DNA from: RGIG9079 sp964567845
GTDB lineage: Bacteria; Bacteroidota; Bacteroidia; Bacteroidales; Marinifilaceae
Assembly: GCA_964567845.1 (NCBI GenBank)
Contig: CAZMOG010000065.1
Coordinates: 1 to 11,229, forward strand
Direction of reading: 5' to 3'
Length of the DNA: 11,229 nt
Part shown: positions 5,953 through 11,229 of the stretch, one piece after another
How the letters are laid out: every line of letters begins with the position of its first letter
Position numbering within the stretch: position 1 is the stretch's first letter
The notes under the pieces: generated by a model
Seen by the model: the letters and a program-made list of their open reading frames with translations, nothing else
What the model was told of the DNA's origin: nothing
The model's database searches: none
Translations under genes and position numbers: made by a program

Positions 5953-8430
5953 ATGAGAAAATTATGGATTGGTGCAATGGTGCTCGTTGGAATGGGTATG
6001 GTTGCATGTCAGTCGGAGGTTCAGCCTAAGACAGGTTCTAATTGGGGCGAGGTTCCAAATGGATCTGCAGAGCAGGTTGTTTCTGACAAGGTTCTTGACT
6101 GGACTTATGGAACAGGTGAGTCAGTTCGTCACATTCACGACAATCAGGCTAAGGATGGTACAAAGAGTTTGCTTATGTACTCGGCTACTCCTGCCGATGG
6201 TTCATGGGCTAACAAAGTTAACTTGAAGCCATGGTCTAAATATAAATTCACAGGTTGGATTAAGACCCAGGATTTGAAGGCAATGGGCGAGGGCGGTGCT
6301 ACAATCACCTTGCAGGTTGGTATGTCCAACTACTTGACAACAACCCCAATTAAGGGAACAAATGATTGGACTGCAGTAACTCTTGAGTTTGAGACAGGTG
6401 CTGATGACTGCGCAGGTATTACATGTACATATCCTCGCCGCGGAACAGGTTATGCATGGTTCGATGCAATGACCTTTGATTTGATTAGCTCCGAGGAGAT
6501 TAATACAGCATTGAAGATTGATCCGAATGTCCAGGGAACAAATATGTCAGAGTACATCTACGGACAGTTTATCGAGCACATGGGACAGTGTATCTATGGC
6601 GGTATCTGGTCGGAGATGTTGATGGATAGAAAGTTCTGGTATGCTCCGGGCGAGAGAAACTCTCCATGGAGTGTGGCTCCGACACAGGTGGTTCGTCCAC
6701 AGGGCCCACAAGGACCGGCTCAGGATGTAAGTTTGCAGGCTGCATTGTATGCAAATTCAGGTCGTGGACAGCGTGGTATGCGCGGAGGTGCAGATTTATT
6801 CACAATGGATAAGGCAAATGCCTATACAGGTGAGCACAGTGTACTTTTGAAGGCAGGTAAGGGTGCAAAACTTCAGCAATCAGGTTTGGGTGTGCGTCCG
6901 GGCGTAGGAATGACAGGATATGCAATCTTGAAATCAGACAAACCTGCAACAGTTAAGGTTACAATGACAAGCGATGGAAAGACCCAGGAGCAGACTATCA
7001 AGGTTGGCACAAAGTGGGGTAAATATCCATTCGAGTTCACAGCTTTCGATGCTAAGAATACCAATGCAACATTTGCAATCGAGTCTGATGGAGCTGCAAA
7101 GGTATGGGTAGGAACAGCATCAATCATGCCTAACGATAACGTTGAGGGATTCCGTGCCGATGTGTTGGCATTGTTGAAGGGATTGAAATCGCCTGTATAT
7201 CGTTGGCCGGGAGGTAACTTTGTAAGTGGTTACGATTGGCACGATGGTATTGGTCCTCGTGATCAGCGTCCTCCAAGAAAGAATCCTGCATGGACCGGTG
7301 TTGAGAGTAACGATGTTGGTATGCACGAGTTTATCCGTTTGTGTGAGCTTCTTGAAACCGAGCCATACATTGCTGTAAATGCAGGATTGGGTGGAACAAA
7401 GATGGCTACCGACGAGGTTGAGTATGCTAATGGCGATGCTACAACTCCAATGGGAAAATTGCGTATTCAGAATGGAGGAAGTGTTGAGCCATGGAATGTT
7501 AAGTGGTGGTCAGTGGGTAACGAGATGTTCGGAGACTGGCAGCTTGGATTTATGGCAACCGACGCTTTTGCTAACAAGCATAAAGAGTTTGCCGAGGCAA
7601 TGTGGAGAGTTGATCCATCAATCAAATTGATTGGTGTGGGCGAGGTTGGCCGTTGGGATGAGTACATCATGAAGCACTGTGCTGACCACATGAACCTTGT
7701 AAGTGAGCACTTCTACAGCCAGGATTGGCATGGAGGTGGCCTTATGACCCACACATCGCAGATTGCGCGTCACATTAAGAGAGTAACCGATGCTCACAGA
7801 AAGTATCGTCAGGAGATTCCTGAGCTTGAGGGTAAGGATATTCAGATATGTATGGATGAGTGGAACTACTGGTATGGACCACATATCTTCGGTGAGTTGG
7901 GTACACGTTACTACTTGCGTGATGCTCTTGGAATTGCTGCAGGTTTGAATGAGTATTTGCGTCAGAGCGATATTGTGTTCATGGCGAACTATGCTCAGAC
8001 TGTTAACGTTATTGGATGTATCAAGGCTACTACAACCGATGCAGGTTACGCTTCAACAGGTCAGGTGTTGAAACTATATCGCGAGGTATTTGGAACTCTT
8101 CCTGTACAGCTTGAGGGTGAGCTTCGTCCATTCGATGTGGCTGCTGCAATCAATACCGAGAACAACACTCTTACAATCTCGGTTGTTAACCCAACATGGG
8201 AGAGTGTAAGCTTCCCGATCGATGCAGTTAAGAAGTTTACTCTTGGCGATAAGGAGTACTCTTTGGCAGGAAATGGTGAGATTTACACTGTAGGTGGTGA
8301 CGATGATATGGCCTTCAATACTCCGGGTATGGAGCCAAACATTACCGTTACAAACCAGAAGCTATCTTCTGTAAGTAACGTTACTGTTCAGCCATACACC
8401 GCCAACATCATTGTAATCCCTTTTAAATAA
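5953..8430 (+). CDS. GH51 alpha-L-arabinofuranosidase, lipoprotein
   Basis: This 825-residue enzyme is predicted to cleave terminal alpha-L-arabinofuranosyl residues from arabinan, arabinoxylan or arabino-oligosaccharides. A lipoprotein signal (MRKLWIGAMVLVGMGMVAC, Cys19) places it in the cell envelope. Residues about 30-180 form a CBM4_9-like jelly-roll domain (HIHDNQAKDGTKSLLM, YKFTGWIKT). The GH51 core begins near 190 (YIYGQFIEHMGQCIYGGIWSEM). It contains RWPGGNF, VEYANG, the acid/base E524 (WWSVGNEMFGDW) and the nucleophile E636 (MDEWNYWYG). A C-terminal beta-sandwich (about 705-825) ends with PYTANIIVIPF. All key residues are present, so it should be active. A Pro/Gly/Arg-rich stretch at about 248-280 (GPQGPAQ, GRGQRGMRGG) sits early in the catalytic region. 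It has its own promoter and terminator, so it is monocistronic. The other arabinosidase (1-1020) lies 4.9 kb upstream on the same strand. Confidence 0.95.
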   Translation: MRKLWIGAMVLVGMGMVACQSEVQPKTGSNWGEVPNGSAEQVVSDKVLDWTYGTGESVRHIHDNQAKDGTKSLLMYSATPADGSWANKVNLKPWSKYKFTGWIKTQDLKAMGEGGATITLQVGMSNYLTTTPIKGTNDWTAVTLEFETGADDCAGITCTYPRRGTGYAWFDAMTFDLISSEEINTALKIDPNVQGTNMSEYIYGQFIEHMGQCIYGGIWSEMLMDRKFWYAPGERNSPWSVAPTQVVRPQGPQGPAQDVSLQAALYANSGRGQRGMRGGADLFTMDKANAYTGEHSVLLKAGKGAKLQQSGLGVRPGVGMTGYAILKSDKPATVKVTMTSDGKTQEQTIKVGTKWGKYPFEFTAFDAKNTNATFAIESDGAAKVWVGTASIMPNDNVEGFRADVLALLKGLKSPVYRWPGGNFVSGYDWHDGIGPRDQRPPRKNPAWTGVESNDVGMHEFIRLCELLETEPYIAVNAGLGGTKMATDEVEYANGDATTPMGKLRIQNGGSVEPWNVKWWSVGNEMFGDWQLGFMATDAFANKHKEFAEAMWRVDPSIKLIGVGEVGRWDEYIMKHCADHMNLVSEHFYSQDWHGGGLMTHTSQIARHIKRVTDAHRKYRQEIPELEGKDIQICMDEWNYWYGPHIFGELGTRYYLRDALGIAAGLNEYLRQSDIVFMANYAQTVNVIGCIKATTTDAGYASTGQVLKLYREVFGTLPVQLEGELRPFDVAAAINTENNTLTISVVNPTWESVSFPIDAVKKFTLGDKEYSLAGNGEIYTVGGDDDMAFNTPGMEPNITVTNQKLSSVSNVTVQPYTANIIVIPFK

Positions 8431-8479
8431 GGCTTCATAGCACTAAGGACACAATAGTAAAAAAAACAGTTTTGTTTTG

Positions 8480-8507
8480 GAGGCTCCGAATTGGGGCCTC
8501 TTTTTTT
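8480..8507 (+). terminator. Rho-independent terminator of the GH51 gene
   Basis: GAGGCTCC (8480-8487) pairs with GGGGCCTC (8493-8500), including one T-G wobble, around a GAATT loop (8488-8492). Seven T residues follow at 8501-8507. It lies about 50 bases after the GH51 stop. Confidence 0.9.
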
Positions 8508-8535
8508 GGTAAGAGGAGAATATCGTTTAACGCTG

Positions 8536-8569
8536 TTTGATGGTTTAAGGGTAGAATTGATTAATTTTG
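8536..8569 (+). promoter_or_regulatory. Promoter of the Fe-S nitroreductase/ABC ATPase unit
   Basis: TAATTTTG at 8562-8569 is a full TAnnTTTG match, and TTTG at 8536-8539 lies 22 bases upstream, slightly longer than the usual spacer. With the start codon at 8587, the leader would be only about 10-15 bases. It lies just beyond the GH51 terminator, so it starts a new transcription unit. Confidence 0.6.
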
Positions 8570-8586
8570 TGGCAAATTATTGGATT

Positions 8587-9447
8587 ATGGAGAATTTGGA
8601 GATAGGTGTAAAGACTGAGAGTTGCATTAGATGTGGAAAGTGCGTGAGGGTTTGTCCCTCGGGAATATTTGCTGCCGGCGATGATGGAATTGTTGCCGAC
8701 AAGGTGCAGCGTTGTATTGGTTGCGGACACTGTATGTCTGTCTGTCCAACCGACTCTGTGGTGCATTCTCTCTTCCCTAAAGGAACCGTACACACTGTAA
8801 ACTATGCTGCAATGCCTAAGCCGGAGCAGGTTATGCTTCTTTGCAAAATGCGTCGTTCGTTAAGAGTCTTTACAAAGGCTCCAATACCTGAAACCTCGCT
8901 CACCGATATTATCGAGGCAGCACACCGTGCACCGACAGGCTCGAATGTGCAGAATGTCGAGTTTACCCTTGTGACCAATCCGGACAAGCTTAAGCAGATT
9001 ACCGATTTGACAATTCAGATTTTTGGCGAGGCCATAAAGAAATTGGAGAATCCTTTATTGAAACCGATTCTAAAGCGAATAATGCCGCAAATGTACAGAT
9101 ACGTACCTGTATTAAAGGGGCTTATACGCGACCATGCGAAGGGCAATGATCGAATATTACGAGGTGCAACGGCAGTTCTTTTGATACATGGACCCAGGAA
9201 GAGTGGTTTGGCTTGCAATGATTGTAATTTGGCTTATCAGAATGGTTCATTGATGGCTGAAGCTTTGGGTGTAGGGCAGTTTTATACAGGTTTTGTCTAT
9301 ATGGCCATGAATGCCGATAAGAAGCACCGTATTGAGAAGTTGTTGGAGATAGAGGGTAAGGTTTATGCGGGAATGGCGCTGGGTATGCCGGCATTGCGTT
9401 ACCCTCGATACATTGACAGAAAGCCGGTGAAGGTGAGGAGAGTGTAA
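8587..9447 (+). CDS. Ferredoxin-nitroreductase fusion (2x[4Fe-4S] plus nitroreductase domain)
   Basis: The start at 8587 gives a 286-residue protein (MENLEIGVKTESC). The longer open frame back to 8491 would run through the GH51 terminator and the promoter, so I reject it. Residues 13-53 hold two ferredoxin motifs, CIRCGKCVRVCP (C13, C16, C19, C23) and CIGCGHCMSVCP (C43, C46, C49, C53), which should carry two [4Fe-4S] clusters. The rest is an FMN-dependent nitroreductase domain. RRSLRVF (89-95) and RAPTGSNVQ (114-122) are the usual FMN-contacting segments, and GMALGMPALRYPR (262-274) is the typical C-terminal motif. No signal peptide is seen, so it is cytoplasmic. Electrons probably pass from a low-potential donor through the clusters to FMN; the physiological acceptor is unknown. 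The ABC ATPase gene follows after 49 bases with no terminator seen, so the two are probably co-transcribed. Confidence 0.9.
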   Translation: MENLEIGVKTESCIRCGKCVRVCPSGIFAAGDDGIVADKVQRCIGCGHCMSVCPTDSVVHSLFPKGTVHTVNYAAMPKPEQVMLLCKMRRSLRVFTKAPIPETSLTDIIEAAHRAPTGSNVQNVEFTLVTNPDKLKQITDLTIQIFGEAIKKLENPLLKPILKRIMPQMYRYVPVLKGLIRDHAKGNDRILRGATAVLLIHGPRKSGLACNDCNLAYQNGSLMAEALGVGQFYTGFVYMAMNADKKHRIEKLLEIEGKVYAGMALGMPALRYPRYIDRKPVKVRRV

Positions 9448-9449
9448 TT

Positions 9450-9474
9450 AGTTAGGAGTGATCAGTTAGGAGTT
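9450..9474 (+). repeat. Short direct repeat between the nitroreductase and ABC ATPase genes
   Basis: AGTTAGGAGTG at 9450-9460 recurs as AGTTAGGAGTT at 9464-9474, ten of eleven bases identical with a period of 14. It fills half of the 49-base gap. No inverted repeat is seen, so it is not a terminator. Confidence 0.7.
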
Positions 9475-9496
9475 GACAAGTGAATTTTAGGTTTAT

Positions 9497-10939
9497 ATGA
9501 GAGTTTTGGTTGAGGGGGCGGAGCCCAGGTTTTCGGAGTTTAGATTTAAGGAGCGTGTAAGCTGGAGTATGGAGCATGGCCAGAATTGGGCGGTAATCGG
9601 ACCGAATGGTGCCGGTAAGAGCCTTTTTGCCGATTTGTTACAGGGCAAGGTGGCACTTCGTGCAGGTAGTGTAAAGTTTTTCGATAAGAATAATGTAGAG
9701 CAGTTTGGTGTTGTACGCTCACTGACATTCCGAGATATTCATACCCTTACCGATAGTAAAAATATGTACTACCAGCAGCGCTGGAACTCGCAAGATGCCG
9801 AGGAGGTTCCGATTGCAGCGGAGTTGCTGTCGCATTTCTCAGCTGAAAAGATTGAGGAGTATACCAAACTCTTTGGAATATATAATTTGTTAGAGCGCAG
9901 AATTATCTCGTTGTCGAGTGGTGAGTTGCGTAAGTTTTTGATTACCCGGGTCTTGATGAGTGAGCCAAAGGTATTGATTCTGGATAATCCATTTATCGGT
10001 TTGGATGTTGAATCACGCAAATCTTTGGACAGAATGTTATCGCATTTGTATGAGCAGAAGGGGTTGCAGGTGATTTTAGTTTTGTCGCAAACAAAGGATT
10101 TGCCGGAATGGATTACCCATGTGTTGCCGGTAAAGGATATGACTTTGTTGCAACCTTGTACCAGATCAGAGTTTTGTGATGAGGGTAATTCAATTGTTTC
10201 ACAGCTCTTTCCGGAGAGGGAGGAAGATGTGGCCTCGCCCGAATATGAAACGGTTGAACTGCCTTATACCGAGGTGGTTGACATGCACGATGTGAAGGTG
10301 AAATATGCAGGTCAGGTAATTCTTCAGGGGATAGATTGGAGTGTGAAGAAGGGCGAGAAGTGGGCTTTGCTGGGAGGAAATGGAAGTGGAAAATCAACAC
10401 TTTTGAGTTTGGTTTGTGGCGATAATCCTCAAGCTTATGCCAACAATATGAGCCTTTTCGGACGCAGACGCGGAACAGGCGAGAGTATTTGGGATATTAA
10501 GCGTAGAATTGGCTATTTGTCGCCCGATATACATACCTATTACATGGAGGATATTCCATGTCTGAAGGTTGTGGCGAGTGGATTCTTTGATTCTGTTGGA
10601 TTGTTTCGCAAGTGTACCGAGGAGCAGATTCAGGAGGCGCGTGAGTGGATGCGATGCTTTGGTGCTGAGTATCTTATGGATCGCTCTTTTGTAAAGATTT
10701 CGTATGGTGAGCAACGTTTGGTGCTTTTGGTTCGAGCCTTTGTTAAGAATCCGGAGCTTCTTATTCTGGATGAGCCATTGCATGGTTTGGACACAGGCAA
10801 GAAGCGTTTGGCGAAGGCAATAATAGAGCGGTTCTGCTCGAATACTGAGAAGACCTTGATATATGTGTCGCACTACGAGGAGGAGATTCCTGAATGCGTT
10901 ACAAAACGTAAAGTGCTATTTCCCAGCTGCTTCGAATAA
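9497..10939 (+). CDS. ModF/PhrA-type tandem ABC ATPase with degenerate first ATPase domain
   Basis: This 480-residue soluble protein has two ABC ATPase domains and no membrane segment. This is the architecture of ModF/PhrA (annotated as molybdate-transport-related or photorepair ATPases; the true role is not settled). Domain 1 (about 1-225) has Walker A GPNGAGKS (35-42) and signature LSSGE (139-143). Its Walker B reads LILDNP with Asn164 in place of the catalytic Glu, and the switch histidine position reads LSQ (Gln198) instead of SH. Domain 2 (about 260-475) has Walker A GGNGSGKST (293-301), signature ISYGE (401-405), Walker B LLILDEP with Glu426, and His459 in VSH. So site 1 probably binds ATP without efficient hydrolysis, while site 2 looks competent. 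No modA, modB or modC is nearby. It probably shares a transcript with the nitroreductase gene. Its last 24 bases overlap the end of the minus-strand gene. Confidence 0.88.
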   Translation: MRVLVEGAEPRFSEFRFKERVSWSMEHGQNWAVIGPNGAGKSLFADLLQGKVALRAGSVKFFDKNNVEQFGVVRSLTFRDIHTLTDSKNMYYQQRWNSQDAEEVPIAAELLSHFSAEKIEEYTKLFGIYNLLERRIISLSSGELRKFLITRVLMSEPKVLILDNPFIGLDVESRKSLDRMLSHLYEQKGLQVILVLSQTKDLPEWITHVLPVKDMTLLQPCTRSEFCDEGNSIVSQLFPEREEDVASPEYETVELPYTEVVDMHDVKVKYAGQVILQGIDWSVKKGEKWALLGGNGSGKSTLLSLVCGDNPQAYANNMSLFGRRRGTGESIWDIKRRIGYLSPDIHTYYMEDIPCLKVVASGFFDSVGLFRKCTEEQIQEAREWMRCFGAEYLMDRSFVKISYGEQRLVLLVRAFVKNPELLILDEPLHGLDTGKKRLAKAIIERFCSNTEKTLIYVSHYEEEIPECVTKRKVLFPSCFE

Positions 10940-11229
10940 TTTTTGGAACATTTCAGTCGATGCTGCGGTGCTCTCGCCGGGAATAAACCATAGGAAGTCA
11001 ATTTGGTTGGCGCTGTTCAATGATACAAGAAGTGTTAAGTCTCCACTGTCGAAGTTTGCTTTGTAGCGGGCAACTTTATTTCCATTCTTTGTTTCGAAGT
11101 TGATAAAATTGTAACTTTTTAGTTTTCCAAGTTGCAGGCGAAGTACCCCTATCATAAGTTGCATTCTGTCTTGCGGAAGCAACTTTACAAGTTCGGGAGT
11201 GAACAGAGCGCAGATAGCTTTAATATCTT
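10916..11229 (-). CDS. DUF3887-like protein, C-terminal part (5' end outside window)
   Basis: The minus-strand frame is open from the window edge to TAG at 10918-10916, showing 103 residues (DIKAICALFTPELVKLLPQ and on). A TTG at 11182 is probably internal, because the frame stays open upstream with plausible residues. A helix with an LLPQDRMQLMIGVLRLQLGK pattern is followed by strands YNFINFET, VARYKANFD, LTLLVSLN and IDFLWFIPGE. This order (helix, then an NTF2/cystatin-like sheet ending near a Pro) fits DUF3887-type domains, which often precede hydrolases or stand alone after a signal peptide. The function is unknown and the N-terminus is not visible. Its 3' end overlaps the ABC ATPase gene tail to tail by 24 bases. 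Confidence 0.6.
   Translation of the reverse strand, partial: DIKAICALFTPELVKLLPQDRMQLMIGVLRLQLGKLKSYNFINFETKNGNKVARYKANFDSGDLTLLVSLNSANQIDFLWFIPGESTAASTEMFQKLFEAAGK

Noticed and set aside
6569..7884. Several open frames on the minus strand opposite the GH51 gene.
   Set aside because: They mirror the codon bias of a strongly supported enzyme gene and show no domain, signal or promoter of their own.
8491..8586. Upstream in-frame ATG giving a 32-residue longer nitroreductase.
   Set aside because: This stretch overlaps the GH51 terminator loop and contains the promoter boxes; the family N-terminus begins just before the first ferredoxin Cys motif.
1..11229. tRNA, rRNA, CRISPR array, insertion sequence or integrase.
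   Set aside because: I saw no cloverleaf-like stretch, no regularly spaced repeats, no transposase or recombinase motifs, and no terminal inverted repeats flanking the AT-rich segment.

Overview
The window looks like chromosomal DNA from a member of the Bacteroidota, most likely a gut-type Bacteroidales. The evidence is the promoter style (TTTG, about 20 bases, TAnnTTTG), A-rich leaders instead of strong Shine-Dalgarno sites, Bacteroidota-style lipoprotein signals, and the gene content (paired arabinofuranosidase-type glycoside hydrolases, a long M24 aminopeptidase P, S74-domain and S8-prodomain-like surface proteins). No species can be named from the sequence alone.

Layout, left to right. 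(1) 1-1020 is the 3' part of a GH127/GH146-type (DUF1680) beta-L-arabinofuranosidase with a C-terminal discoidin-like domain. It ends at a strong terminator that also serves the convergent gene. (2) 1094-2902, minus strand, is an intact housekeeping Xaa-Pro aminopeptidase with all five metal ligands. (3) 2903 to about 5950 is a visibly AT-richer accessory segment holding small lipoproteins and gene remnants: a lipoprotein resembling a subtilase prodomain (3125-3811), a decayed tail-fibre/S74 chaperone-domain gene (3997-4447) behind a near-perfect promoter, a Cys-rich lipoprotein (4468-5070), and an overlapping second prodomain-like lipoprotein (5063-5701) followed in the same frame by a short tail remnant (5705-5785). 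(4) 5953-8430 is a complete GH51 alpha-L-arabinofuranosidase lipoprotein with its own promoter and terminator. (5) 8587-9447 and 9497-10939 encode a 2x[4Fe-4S] ferredoxin-nitroreductase fusion and a ModF/PhrA-type tandem ABC ATPase, probably co-transcribed. (6) 10916-11229, minus strand, is the 3' part of a small-domain protein (DUF3887-like) whose end overlaps the ATPase gene tail to tail.

The two glycoside hydrolases fit together: one type removes beta-linked and the other alpha-linked L-arabinofuranose from plant arabinans or arabinosylated glycans. They are separated by about 4.9 kb of unrelated or decaying DNA, and no SusC/SusD pair is in view.

The most unusual part is 3.1-5.8 kb. Two neighbouring loci each keep an N-terminal secretion-signal segment and a C-terminal tail while the middle is missing. 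Three exported lipoproteins remain open, two of which look like subtilase prodomains without a protease. The conservative reading is a decaying surface-protein or protease island. The more interesting alternative is that the remaining lipoproteins now act as stand-alone protease-inhibitor-like proteins.
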